A stretch of 64,000 nt of DNA, from assembly GCA_940671915.1 (NCBI GenBank), contig CALNVZ010003425.1, forward strand, positions 37,762,939 through 37,826,938, in the 5' to 3' direction. The position numbers were made by a program, and so were the translations under genes. Under the pieces are notes generated by a model. That model made no database searches. It was not told where the DNA came from and saw nothing but the letters and a program-made list of their open reading frames with translations. Below, one piece after another: positions 43,201 through 50,202 of this stretch. This DNA comes from Paracentrotus lividus. Lineage: Eukaryota; Echinodermata; Echinoidea; Camarodonta; Echinidae. Positions within the stretch are counted from its first letter, which is position 1, and each line of letters begins with the position of its first letter.

Positions 43201-44907
43201 TTTCATGATTCGCGGAAACTACTTTGAGACGGTTCATACTGCATTGAGACAGTTTTTGAAAATTGTCGCGGAGACGTCGCGGAGGCGTCCCAGAAACGTC
43301 TCTATATATAATTTTTATCCCTCGCAGAGACGATTCCGTCACGGAGACGTCTCTGCGAAGTGAGATACCACCCAAAGATCCCGATTCCCGTTAATATTTC
43401 AGATTAAAATATTATAAATACCTGGTAGTTTCTACCAATAGGTGGTAGATTTGCCATTCCTCGATTCCATCCTTGACCTTTATCCCCGCTCTGCTGACCT
43501 ATGACCTCTGACGTCATATTGAGTCCAATACCCGACTTTACCCTGACCATGAGTGAACCTGGTGTTATACCGGTCATGTAGAAGTAGTACCGGAGACAGC
43601 GGTCCGAACCGCTGGCCGGAAGCTCGGGACTGTAGAGCTCTGCTTTGCTACCACTCCTCCACGTTACCGTATTGACAAACATGAAGTGACCTGATAATCG
43701 GATTTTAAACAAATGAAGACACACTCTGAGATGGGTCAAATCGACCACAATCTGAGTTCATTGGAGCAATACACGATACCATAGCGAAAATTAGTGATCT
43801 TTTGATGATTTGTGTTGCCCTAATGGACCCAAAATGGTGTCAATGTGACCTTTTGAGTGCATGGCATAATAGGACCACAATATTACTGGAGGCAATTGAC
43901 ACCATGATAGATGTCACATTGTGTGCACATAATAAGTCGACGTTTCTTTTTCAACCAATTAACCTTTAAATTATCATTAGAAAATATGATATGACAAATG
44001 GAACAATAAGAATGACACCATCAAAAATTGCTTAACCTTTAAAAATATACATGTCGCCCACCCCACCTAAAATTTTTGGGGAAAGTGCAAAAAATCAGGT
44101 ATTTTGGGCTTTTGGCGCCCGCCCCCCCCCTCGTAAAAATAAATAAATAATAAAACAAATTGTTGAACGACTGACCCCAATATATTGTTTACCCCTATAC
44201 TTTTTGCTTTTGCATGGCCGAAGGCGAAAAATCTCACCCCCCCCCCCCCCTCACTCCTCCTCACCATGAATATCCCTGATCCGTGCCTGTATATGTGCAT
44301 CATTCAATTCTCTCTCGAAGATACACGAAAATCAGTTAGGCCTACTTACAAATTTTAAGCAATTTAAGTTTTGGCGATAACATAATTAATCTATATATTT
44401 GAAATCATAAAATGTATGTGCTACCATGATGATTATGATATCAATCATATCAAACCAACCCAAATCAAATTAAATCAAATCCATCTTTATTGATTAAAAT
44501 CCAGACAATAATTAGGATCATCATTAACATAATACCAAACATACAACGTCACATACGATCTGGGAACAAAATAATACAAAAAAAAATCTAACAGATAAGT
44601 AGTAACATATAAATGAATAGGCCTAGTATAAGTTATAGATATGGTTAATAAATAAAGCATAATTAAACGAAAATGGTAATATTTCTGTGATACTGTATGC
44701 CCTTTTCCCTAAAGAGTATCTGATAAAGTGAAAATCTTCTCACCGGTTGAGGTGGTAGTGGAATGGTCGACGGCGGGTCCGTTCACATGCATCTGATTTC
44801 TCCCTGTCCTCCGTTGCCAATCATACTGGTCTATTTGACTTTGTGAAAACCCACCCATTGAAGAGGTCTCGAAGTCTACATCAAGCAGGGGCTGCTCAAT
44901 CGTTTCT
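25430..44907 (-). CDS. Transmembrane protein with six MAM domains (18 exons seen, 5' exon missing)
   Basis: Exons 5' to 3': 44907-44744, 43690-43422, 39995-39908, 39301-39155, 38195-37912, 36396-36312, 35912-35745, 34962-34700, 34050-33960, 33196-33008, 32398-32124, 31167-31074, 30426-30256, 28273-27999, 27549-27297, 26767-26499, 26182-26086, 25674-25430. About 1,140 codons are visible. Each MAM domain shows C.FE, GP..DHT, C..F.YHM.G and IA.DD..L...C. A 23-residue transmembrane helix, RRRHR stop-transfer and a ~46-residue tail end it. Phases repeat 1-0-1 per domain. MAM domains mediate extracellular adhesion and oligomerisation, for example in meprins, zonadhesin and MAMDC4-type proteins. No LDL-A, phosphatase or protease exon was found, so the exact relative is not assigned. 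A signal-peptide exon must lie upstream of 44907. Confidence 0.85.
26086..26182 (-). CDS. MAM gene exon 17: C-terminal strand of MAM6
   Basis: The acceptor is 'cttctgcag' and the donor TCAG|GTAAGT. It encodes ITFMAQINDKIDSDIEAIAI, DDIAITIGACKS. IAIDDI followed by the last cysteine is the MAM C-terminal hallmark. Confidence 0.85.
26499..26767 (-). CDS. MAM gene exon 16: central part of MAM6
   Basis: The acceptor is 'ggaatacag' and the donor AAA|GTAAGT. It encodes DSFLFIVVGDKPIKSGSTAN, ISSSF, LGHCIDFNYAVLGSGELQLS and KWKRASIPL. This copy is more diverged (FNYAVLG for FxYHMxG). NISS is a glycosylation sequon. A poly-A tract (poly-C on the gene strand) lies upstream in the intron. Confidence 0.8.
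27297..27549 (-). CDS. MAM gene exon 15: fused end of MAM5 and start of MAM6
   Basis: The acceptor is 'caacttccag' and the donor AGAG|GTAAGA. It first encodes IKFEAVIGSTFRSDIAIDDI with RRPC (end of MAM5), then continues without an intron into SLCDFEKGLHDCNYQESGG (start of MAM6). At the other four domain boundaries these are two exons, so an intron has been lost here. Confidence 0.85.
27999..28273 (-). CDS. MAM gene exon 14: central part of MAM5
   Basis: The acceptor is 'ctgctttacag' and the donor CTACAG|GTGAGG. It encodes GFYFYAEASQPQRPGSRAAF, then MCLKFFYHMNGVDTGSLRIS and a strand ending EVDGPLQ. C..F.YHMNG is a clear MAM core motif. Confidence 0.85.
28433..28718. mobile_element. Near-perfect 285-bp hairpin element in a MAM gene intron
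   Basis: The left arm begins TAAAGAAATAAGTTTTGGCG and the right arm ends with its inverse (CCAAACTTATTTCTTTA). Pairing continues through CCATTTGGAAGTCCTGAAA, GAATTCTTT-like and GAGATTTTGGTAGC, and ACGTTTCGACTGTTATTAAT to a loop around 28576. Only scattered mismatches separate the arms, suggesting a young insertion. Confidence 0.85.
29270..29375. repeat. (TA)n and (TG)n microsatellite
   Basis: TA repeats are followed by GTGTGTGTG within the MAM gene intron between exons 13 and 14. Confidence 0.9.
30256..30426 (-). CDS. MAM gene exon 13: N-terminal part of MAM5
   Basis: The acceptor is 'atcctattag' and the donor CTGAAG|GTATCT. It encodes ETRPTSLPLTANCDFELDRG, CDYIQLTDDDFDWIRHRG and TGPLVDHTTGTAEG. 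Both first cysteines and the DFDW..GP..DHT pattern are intact. Confidence 0.85.
30720..30812 (+). repeat. LINE/SINE-type 3' tail fragment
   Basis: 'TGTAAAGCGGTTAGAGACG' is followed by 'TATGGCGAGATATAAATTC' and ATTATTATT. The same design (AAAGCG..., GGCGCTATATAAA, then a TTA run) appears at 50550-50630 and inverted at 31885-31970. Confidence 0.5.
31074..31167 (-). CDS. MAM gene exon 12: C-terminal strand of MAM4
   Basis: The acceptor is 'ttgacacatag' and the donor AGCAG|GTAAGA. It encodes VIIEGVVGPVTNRGDIAIDD, IKLENNGCSVA. GDIAIDDI...C is the MAM end motif. Confidence 0.85.
31587..31719. mobile_element. Foldback MITE, GGGGCGTTTC family, inverted copy
   Basis: The right end reads CCGACAAGTCCTTTCATGAA, ACGCCCCC; the left end is GGGAAGCATTTTATTCACTG. 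It contains CAACTGTTATAAGCTACAGA and TCTGATAGGCTGA. Confidence 0.8.
31885..31975 (-). repeat. LINE/SINE-type 3' tail fragment, inverted
   Basis: On the minus strand: CAAGGCGCCTCGGAATAG, then GATGGCGCTATACAAATG, then a TTATTATTATT run. Confidence 0.55.
32124..32398 (-). CDS. MAM gene exon 11: central part of MAM4
   Basis: The acceptor is 'ctaatcgatag' and the donor ATTTAT|GTACGT. It encodes GNYAFIDTSQRFLRTDDKAR, MKSPLLSPSPYPRCFTFYYF, MSSRNADFLNVYVV and ends PLTTAAIY. FTFYYFMS replaces the usual FxYHMxG. Confidence 0.85.
32687..32825. mobile_element. Near-perfect palindromic MITE, GGGGAGCATTTCATCAAAGG
   Basis: Ends GGGGAGCATTTCATCAAAGG and the inverse CCTTTGATGAAATGCCCCC, with ACTTGTCAGACGTTTTGTCC against GGATAAAATGTCCGACAAGT. 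The interior has the family words AGCTACTGAAATGCTTGCAT and CTGATTGGCTGAGAGC. It is the cleanest copy of the family in the window. Confidence 0.9.
33008..33196 (-). CDS. MAM gene exon 10: N-terminal part of MAM4
   Basis: The acceptor is 'tttcttcttag' and the donor CACAG|GTATGT. A Pro-rich linker (SPETPMDEPIPPLV) leads into GIECTFEHGWCNLTQETNDV, FDWQIGQG and MRDHTYANSTG. Both first cysteines are present. Confidence 0.85.
33298..33452. mobile_element. Foldback MITE, GGGCCCCGTAACACAAAC family, copy 2
   Basis: Ends GGGCCCCGTAACACAAACG and AACCTATGTGTTACGGGCCCC. It shares CAATAGCCAATCA and GACCAGCAACCAATCA with the copy at 2632. It sits in the intron upstream of exon 10. Confidence 0.85.
33515..33655. 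mobile_element. Probable foldback MITE, AAAAAAAGGGTG ends
   Basis: Ends AAAAAAAGGGTGTTAGATTT and (inverse) AATCCAACTTTTTTTACCC, with ATTGACACCACTGGTGTTTA against a CAGTGGTGTTGATTAAACAC segment. Confidence 0.6.
33960..34050 (-). CDS. MAM gene exon 9: C-terminal strand of MAM3
   Basis: The acceptor is 'aaattttag' and the donor CCGAAG|GTAATC. It encodes LVFHALGGTQFRDNIAIDDI, RLFESAQCPE. Confidence 0.85.
34700..34962 (-). CDS. MAM gene exon 8: central part of MAM3
   Basis: The acceptor is 'accattgtag' and the donor CTTCAT|GTAAGT. It encodes GFYLFFERSVSGGDDARISS, CVEFWYHMYGTDVNALIVYI and VWNMTGNKGDKWHRAELTVP. This is the most canonical MAM core in the gene; NMTG is a glycosylation sequon. Confidence 0.9.
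35500..35735. mobile_element. Possible foldback MITE with GGAGT/ACTCC arms
   Basis: AAGGGAGTGAAATGGTGGA at the left pairs loosely with TCTCCACCATTTAACTCCTT at the right, with AGAGTG/CACTC boxes between. It lies immediately 3' of exon 7. Confidence 0.45.
35745..35912 (-). CDS. MAM gene exon 7: N-terminal part of MAM3
   Basis: The acceptor is 'ttccatctag' and the donor AACTAG|GTATCT. It encodes DVYANVSSVSCEFEEADICH, YTQDVSKDTEDWQWGNGQ and FTGPSVDHTRGDELG. Confidence 0.85.
36312..36396 (-). CDS. MAM gene exon 6: C-terminal strand of MAM2
   Basis: The acceptor is 'cccttttccag' and the donor CCCTG|GTAACC. It encodes IVFEFSRGVRYDGDIAIDDV, IVTSYACP. Confidence 0.85.
36541..36643. mobile_element. 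Decayed GTGGTATCTC-family MITE fragment
   Basis: The right end GAGATACCACC is preceded by AGACGTGCTTGAGATTAGTC and GTCTCCGAGACGTG, matching the GAGACGTCTC family, but the left half is poorly conserved. Confidence 0.5.
36751..36984. mobile_element. TAA-flanked TIR MITE, TGCTACAGTCACACAGAC family
   Basis: Ends TGCTACAGTCACACAGACAC and the inverse GTGTCTGTGTGACTGTAGCA, with TAA directly outside both ends. A three-base TWA duplication is the hallmark of PIF/Harbinger-type transposition. A sister copy, also TAA-flanked, is at 53690 and again in the duplicated block near 59814. Confidence 0.85.
36988..37911. other. MAM gene intron, no further feature
   Basis: AT-rich intronic sequence between exons 5 and 6 with a poly-T run near 37140 and a poly-C run near 37757. 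Confidence 0.5.
37912..38195 (-). CDS. MAM gene exon 5: central part of MAM2
   Basis: The acceptor is 'actcctccag' and the donor TATAAG|GTATTA. It encodes GHYVFMEATPLGRDQKVRLL, AHCLVFWYHMFGMAVDSLAV and NRWRATEVAITMRTDYK. C..FWYHMFG is a canonical MAM core. Confidence 0.9.
38281..38418. mobile_element. Foldback MITE, ATATTGACTGGC ends
   Basis: ATATTGACTGGCCTTGAGGG, AGATACC at the left pairs with GGTATCTCCCGAAGGTAAAG, CCAGTCAATAT at the right. The centre (TATTGCCTCGAGTCGAAGAC, GAGGGCAATAT) forms a second hairpin. It lies in the intron between exons 4 and 5. Confidence 0.75.
39155..39301 (-). CDS. MAM gene exon 4: N-terminal part of MAM2
   Basis: The acceptor is 'tgtttcatag' and the donor GCTCAG|GTATAG. 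It encodes DELHCSFESVDLCGFVQDPT, YANGKTDSFYTGPSFDHTF and QNSSG. C.FE...LCGF.QD is a textbook MAM start. Confidence 0.9.
39908..39995 (-). CDS. MAM gene exon 3: C-terminal strand of MAM1
   Basis: The acceptor is 'attatattag' and the donor CAACAG|GTAGAC. It encodes ITFEVTSDNAIGGEIAIDDV, QLLNSACPT. Confidence 0.85.
40299..40432. mobile_element. GTGGTATTCGCGG MITE copy
   Basis: GGTGGTATTCGCGGAAACTA, then GTCGCGGAGACGTCTCTGGG and GTCTCCGAGACGTCTCCGCG. One end is truncated. It lies about 80 bp from the 3' tail of the LINE. Confidence 0.7.
40505..42672 (-). mobile_element. 5'-truncated LINE (CR1/L2/Jockey-type) in MAM gene intron 2
   Basis: On the minus strand a reverse-transcriptase frame (to 41352) is followed by an ~830-bp AT-rich 3' region ending in CAATAAATAAATGAATCAAT, CAATCAATC, a simple-repeat tail typical of CR1/L2-like LINEs. 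The 5' side ends exactly at a GTGGTATCTC-family MITE (42673), and no endonuclease domain is present. It is antisense-free with respect to the host gene (same strand). Confidence 0.8.
41352..42707 (-). pseudogene. LINE reverse-transcriptase fragment with YPDD active site
   Basis: About 437 LINE codons are open to the stop at 41352. Motifs in order: YRPISILPILSKILEK, YQSGFRPLHSTSTALLN, VMLDLKKAFDTVNYDLL (first catalytic Asp), CGIPQGSIIGPLLFVLYINN, then YPDDTVLYYSG where YADD is expected, NKLSLNVNKTEYIVMG, HLGVIIDESLTW, and a C-terminal Y.GAKVWNSLTADIQ. The Ala-to-Pro change is one base (GCA to CCA). The first ~14 codons of the open frame belong to the adjoining MITE. Lacking the endonuclease and 5' part, it is not autonomous; the intact frame suggests a fairly recent copy. 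Confidence 0.85.
42673..42955. mobile_element. GTGGTATCTC-family MITE abutting the LINE
   Basis: GGTGGTATCTCACTTCGCGG, AGACGTCTCCGCAACGG at the left, with repeated CGCGGAGACGTCTCCGCGAC and GAGACGTCTCGAAGACGTCT inside. The right terminal GATACCACC is missing. Confidence 0.8.
43076..43372. mobile_element. GGGTGGTATC MITE, both ends present
   Basis: It starts GGGTGGTATCTAACTTTGCG and ends GACGTCTCTGCGAAGTGAGA, TACCACCC. The interior repeats ACTTTGAAACGGTTTTGAAA and CGCGGAGACGTC words. It is about 50 bp from MAM exon 2. Confidence 0.85.
43422..43690 (-). CDS. MAM gene exon 2: central part of MAM1
   Basis: The acceptor is 'cgattatcag' and the donor CTACCAG|GTATTT. It encodes GHFMFVNTVTWRSGSKAELY, CLRYYFYMTGITPGSLMVRV and GWNRGMANLPPIGRNYQ. 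The third MAM cysteine is present. NMTS is a glycosylation sequon. Confidence 0.85.
44460..44560 (-). repeat. LINE 3'-tail fragment
   Basis: AATCAAATTAAATCAAATCC repeats followed by 'ATCTTTATTGATTAAAATCC' read on the minus strand as the end of a retroposed LINE. Confidence 0.35.
44744..44907 (-). CDS. MAM gene exon 1 (first found): N-terminal part of MAM1, frame disrupted
   Basis: The donor ACCG|GTGAGA (exon end 44744) and the downstream frame DFETSSMGGFSQSQ, DQYDWQRRTG, GPAVDHSTTTST are clear. From the likely acceptor (cttcacag, exon start 44907) the frame reads TIEQPLLDV and then hits TAG, because GATGTGTAGAC does not keep frame into DFE. Either a small indel is present or the true acceptor is that TAG itself (exon start 44877). 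Both first-pair cysteines seen in MAM2-6 are absent here (MGGF replaces LCGF). Confidence 0.65.
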
Positions 44908-45817
44908 GTGAAGGGTCAAAGTTCAATGTTAAAGCCCAAAATTTGAAATTAAGTTTTAATAATTGACAAAATACTGACATGATTGTATTTCATATCAAGA
45001 TAAATCCAGTTTTAATACATGTAGTTCTCCAATGTGGATAATAAAGAACATGATACCATAATACCAAGGTACATACATCAATATGCATAGGCCTACTTAT
45101 ACATGTATACAATAAGGCCTATCATATCATATCTCAATTTAAGATGAGCTTATTATTATTTGAGGGTTAAAAATATCATCACACTTTTTATCATGTTTGA
45201 TTATGTCATGCATGGTTGATAGGCTTACATACGCCTCGTCATTATCATGGGAATTATTATGAACATGCAGTTGTTTTGATAAAATCATATATTAATAAAT
45301 ATCTAAACCAGGTGAGAATAGTTAAGTTACTGCCATAACACAATGATGACGGGTTTATGGTGACTAATTCCTGGGCCTAGTCGGTTTACCATCACAGGGT
45401 GATTTAAGTAAATTATTTCATAATAATGATACCAAGTAACTTCTGTCAATTCATTGTAATACTCACCCGAAAATTTTATAATTAGCAAAGCTTAGAAGCT
45501 TACCATGGTTTTAATTAATTTTCAATTCTGCTGTTTGCCCAGCAGAATAATTGAAGAATCGATCAATTCGAGTGTGCGCCTTGTGACGCATTGCAAATTT
45601 GGAATATAAGTTTTATTAGAATTACTAGTATGTCATTTCAAACAAATGTAAAGTAATTAACTTGTGTTTTGTTTTTGTTTGATTCTACTTCTTCTTTTCC
45701 CCGTCCATCCCTTTTTCGTAGGAATGGAGGAAGCGTCAACATGGTCCATTTTTACAAGGTGCATGAAGATCAGAACTTTTGTTCATAAATGCATCTTTTT
45801 CTCTAAACAGTTATCCT

Positions 45818-45881
<64 letters not shown>

Positions 45882-46439
45882 ATATTATGAATTTACATTG
45901 TTTATAATGAGTTATGTTAAACGATGTTCTCCTTATAGATACCAACTTATATTTCATGTTTTTCAAGACATTATCACATGCAGGCGGAAGATTGTGAAAT
46001 CAGTGACGTGCTAAATCGATAGAAGAGCGACAAACAAATAAAAAATAATGACAAAAACAGTTATCGTTGTTTAACGCCCCCTTTCTAACAATATTAACAG
46101 ATATTACTGAAACTGTTGACTCAAACAGTCACCAGAACATTTTGATATCCTACCAAACTTACAAGCTTTGCTTTCCTAATTAGCAGTTAGAAAAATAAAC
46201 GTGATAAACAATGATCACACAATCATAACATTCATGGATTTAATCACTCATTGATTTTGAGCCTTCGTAACAATGGGGCATCCAGGCAGTGACGCCCGTC
46301 TATTTTATTTTATTTTTCAAACTAAGTGTCTTTTGCACTCCCTCTATTTACATTATTTTTAAAAGTGTGTGATATTTGGGCCTTTTGTTGGTATTTCACA
46401 TTCTACGTATGCATTTTATTTAAACAAATCCAGACCAGG
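44908..46439. other. Region where the MAM signal-peptide exon is expected; none found
   Basis: No minus-strand ATG with a hydrophobic core ending in a phase-1 donor was recognised. The stretch holds TAGGCCTA-like words, AT-rich sequence and the (CT)n run at 45826-45880. Confidence 0.5.
45826..45880. repeat. (CT)n microsatellite
   Basis: About 27 CT units after a short poly-C. The Ser/Leu-rich frame through it is an artefact. Confidence 0.95.
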
Positions 46440-46650
46440 AACATTATAATATGATGAATAAAAATTAGCACAGAAAAGGGGATTCCATCGGGAATCGAAC
46501 CAAAGATCTCCCGATTACCAGACAAGTGCTGTACTGTCTGAGTTATGGATAGCCCTAATGGCGATGTCCGTCCCAGAGAGTCCCTACGGTAGCTTTCAAT
46601 GCTCAAGTAATCAGAAGCTATACATCTTCGTTCATGCATTGTCTATCTAT
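46440..46650 (-). mobile_element. tRNA-derived SINE, minus strand
   Basis: On the minus strand, an A-box-like TAACTCAGACAGTACAGCAC and a B-box GGTTCGATTCCCGATGGAAT are spaced as in a tRNA. They are preceded by GAGCATTGAAAGCTACC and followed by a T-rich tail. The same body (GAGCATTGAAAGCTAT..., B-box, GATGGAAT) recurs at 56310-56470, so it is a family, not a single tRNA gene. Confidence 0.75.
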
Positions 46651-47314
46651 TGGAACTATTTCATAATGTTGTAATGCCTCCAGTTCACTCTCTATCAAAA
46701 TAATGGGGACATTGACTACAAAAGGCCAATCTAGCTTTATATTAAATTTTTCCCAATTCATTTTCTTTATGAAAAACAGACTTGTTTATAATATCTATTG
46801 TCTAAAACAATTTCATGGCTTGTAAATATGTATGTTCTTTTGTCACGTAGAACACTTTCTCTTCATTTCAGAATTAAATTTAATAAAATGAACTGAACTG
46901 AACTGAGATTTCCACATTCTGGATCCACAGCTGCCTAAAGATACGTGCAATGACTTAATATGGCAAATGTGCGTGACATTGCATAAATATTTATTGAACA
47001 ATCTCGTATTTAATTTTTTAACTTTCAATAACACATGCAATGTGAATTTCTTACAGAAAATCTTTTACTTTCGAATATTTTTTTTTAAATAATGATTGTT
47101 TGGTTTGTACAGTTGTAGTTTCATTATATCGTTTTACTCGAAAAAAAAGAAGGCCTAGAAGTTATTTTGTTTTCGTCCTGTAGCTCTAAACAAGAAGTAT
47201 TAAAGAAAATTATTTTTAAAAAAGTGGAAGAATTAAGGGTTTAGCTCGATAGGTTCCTGATCTTGAACGAAGATAAATACATCGTAGTTAGGTTCATTCA
47301 TGCTGCAAAGTCTC

Positions 47315-47450
47315 GAAATCAGCACTTATAGCCGAGTGGTGTGATGCACAGACCCTCATACAGAAGGTTGCCGGTTCAAGTCCCATGAATTCCAATTTTC
47401 TGTTGCTCTCAATCGACAGGCCTAGAGAAGCATGAAAGACGGTGGATCCA
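47315..47450 (+). mobile_element. tRNA-derived SINE of a second type
   Basis: A-box TAGCCGAGTGGTGTGATG and B-box GGTTCAAGTCCC lie about 40 bases apart. The A-box resembles Leu/Ser tRNAs. No closing acceptor stem is evident, so a SINE head is preferred over a functional tRNA. Confidence 0.55.
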
Positions 47451-48059
47451 GGTTGTAAAAGTAGAGGGAGCGCCAGGCCCGGTAAGGGGGTGAGCCGCCA
47501 AATTTTTGAGATTGTACATATTGTACATGTCAATGAGTGGTTTTCAAATTATAGAGGGAGCGCGGGTCCCCTGCGCCCCCGCTTGATTCAACCATTGGAA
47601 AGGGGTATAGGTCTAATTTACAAAAGGGGATAGGGTTAATTAAAGATGGAGTGGCCAGTGTATGGTTACACAAAATAGTTGGTCTTTTATCCACGTCAAA
47701 CATTTATGATATAAAACATTTCAACTTGAATTTTAGCTTTCTTTTACCAGGATGTTGAAGTCCTCAGGCTCAGGGCTAAAAATTGTTTCATATGACTTTC
47801 CCTACAAGTTACAGGAAATTACAGGAATATTGAATTATGATTCTTCCGAGGTCCCTGATTATCACCTCAACAAAATGTCTATCTACGTACCACGGATATG
47901 TTTTTGAACGGTTTATACATCATTTTTTTTACACAGTCTTTGGTTTCCACGGGGCAGTGGTATTTTGGCGCTGGACCCCTTCCAAAACCATGATGTGATT
48001 ATGTCACCTAGTCGAGGGCCAGAATATGTGATGGGAACAAATACATTCCCTGTATCACA

Positions 48060-48115
48060 AGATACAAGATACAAGATATTTTATTAGGTCTTTGTACACA
48101 TGGTTACATAGAAAT
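48060..48115 (-). repeat. LINE 3'-tail fragment
   Basis: ACAAGATACAAGATACAAGA followed by TATTTTATTAGGTC; on the minus strand this reads as a LINE 3' end with a (TATCTTG)n tail. Confidence 0.4.
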
Positions 48116-48221
48116 TTGGATTCCACTTGTATTGCAACGGAAGTAAGAAAAATACACTCTATGTTAGAAATTCAATAAATATATCAATGAGATTTATTAG
48201 CTCAAAGGAAACGTTTATTTA

Positions 48222-49940
48222 AAAATGCCCCTTTTTCACTGCGCCCCAACTTTCAAAACTCGTTTCACCGCATCAGTGGTAGAGAGTGCTTATAACCTTT
48301 GACTGATCCTGTATCACTGAAGAAGTTTATGAGCAAGAGGTTAACGTCTTAACCAGGTTGTTAAACCTATATGTGGGTCAGAAGGAAATATGCAGAGAAC
48401 AGTAGGGGAGACCGGGGATGGAAGTTACACGGGTCAGTTGTTACAGTTCTCAGTGTGCTAAGTTGGAACAAGAGAGTTCGTGCTAACTGGCATCTATATA
48501 CAGCCTACACATAGCTGTGATGAACTGCCGGTCGTGAGGTTTCTCCGTTGTTTTATTAAAAATTAAATCAACAAAAACCATTTTTTACAGATCCAAATGA
48601 ATTTTTGACAAAAATCAAAATTTGTAATAGTTCTTACAACTGAAGGCACATGATGATAGTCTGGTATTGTGAATATAGTACATGTATGTCACTAATATAC
48701 CCTTGAGCCATGCCCTGTAATTCTGCCTAATGGCTGTGCTACAGTTGATTTTATGTGTAAAGTCACCCATGGGGTAGGTGGTTACAACAACCTACCCCAT
48801 GTCGATGTAACAACCTACCCCAATTACATTACCATGATTACACATGTAAAGTAATTTTGTTTCAATTTTCAGGTGTTAATATTTTTATATTTCTATTATT
48901 ACTTTAGTCTATTCTAGAACTCTATTTGATCTACTGTTAACGATACCAAGAAACTGGAAAGTTGAAACAAAAGTATGGCATAAGAGATTTACACATTGTA
49001 ACAAATTACCTCGTATGTTTACATATAGTAACAATTTACCCCGTATGGTGTAACAACTTAATGTCTTCATTAATTAAGCTGTAGTTAATTAGTGTTTACA
49101 TGTTTTCAAGTTTTATGTGCCTCAGGTTTTAGCCAACATAATAGGCTAACTACAGACCCAAAATGGAGTGTGTGAGTACTTTCATTAGAAGTATCTGGCC
49201 CAAAATGTGAATTTTGTAACGTCCATCCCCGGTCTCCAGTCGGCCAGATTTTAAAAAAGCATTTTGCCATTTTGCGCCCTGTCTTAATATCTTGCTCTGT
49301 ATGCTACTAGTCCAAAGTGCCCCTTTCACCAGAAAAATATCCCTCTTTTCCACTGCCCCCATACTTCATGAGCTTTGACTGATGTTGTATATTGAATAAG
49401 TTTATTAGCGAGAGGTTAACGTCTTAACCAGGCAGTTAAACCTAACTGTGGGTCAGAAGGAGACAGAGTAAAGTAAAGACGATAATTTTTTTGTTCTTTT
49501 TTTGTTCTTCATTTTTTCAATTCAATTAATATTTATTTAACCACCAGTGTAATATATCACAATACAAATTTTTAAAAAAATGATTAATTATTTACATTTA
49601 ACATATTTAAAAAATATTTAGGACCGTAAAAAAAGCAGTAAAACTGGTTTTAAGGAACCATTTTGTCATTTTGCCCTCTATCCTAATATATTGCTCTTTA
49701 TACCACTGGTTTTAAGTGCCCCTCCCCCAAAACAAACCCCTTTTCCACTTTGCCGCCCCCATCCCACTTTCAAATTCGTTACTCCGCCTGTGGTAGAGAG
49801 TGCTTATAACCTTTGACTGGTCCTTTATCATTGAAGAAGTTGACGAGCAAGAGGTTAACGTCTTAACCAGGTTGTTAAACCTATATGTGGGTCAGAAGGA
49901 GATAATTATGCAGAGAACAGTAAAGTCGGTCAGGTTTTAA
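48222..49940. repeat. Three direct copies of a ~420-bp unit, one split by a transposon
   Basis: The words 'GAGAGTGCTTATAACCTTTG', 'GAGGTTAACGTCTTAACCAG' and 'GTGGGTCAGAAGGA' recur at about 48284-48390, 49368-49465 and 49795-49915. They are preceded by 'CATTTTG.CATTTTGC.CCCT' and 'AAGTGCCCCT' boxes at 49252 and 49660. The first unit is interrupted by the element at 48407. Confidence 0.75.
48407..49237. mobile_element. 831-bp TIR element, GGAGACCGGGGATGG ends
   Basis: Left end GGAGACCGGGGATGGAAGTT, right end reverse-complement GGAGACCGGGGATGGACGTT: 22 of about 24 bp match. The interior carries repeats of 'TGTAACAACCTACCCC' and 'GTAACAATTTACCCCGTATG'. The sister unit at about 49910 (GAACAGTAAAGTCGGTCAGG) shows the uninterrupted site, against GAACAGTA ... 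AGTCGGCCAG around the element. No transposase. Confidence 0.85.
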
Positions 49941-50202
49941 GGTAACTTACGATGCTGCCTGCTTTCGTACTGTTTTATACGGTCATTACAGGCTCGGATT
50001 TTCTTTTCTTCTTTTGAAATTCTTCAAGTTCATTACACACCACAAATGCACAAAATATATTATATCATGTTCTTACAAAACATAACATGTTTTCCTTCCT
50101 CACATAGTCAAATTACTCTTTACGATCTCGAACAGACCCCCTTCTTTTGAAAATTCCAAGGATTAATTTTTAAAAATGTGAACAAACTGTAGAGCGTTCC
50201 CA

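Noticed and set aside
15013..44907. Lectin and MAM exons as one gene
   Set aside because: The MAM gene ends in a transmembrane helix and stop at 25430, and the lectin has its own start and signal peptide at 19321.
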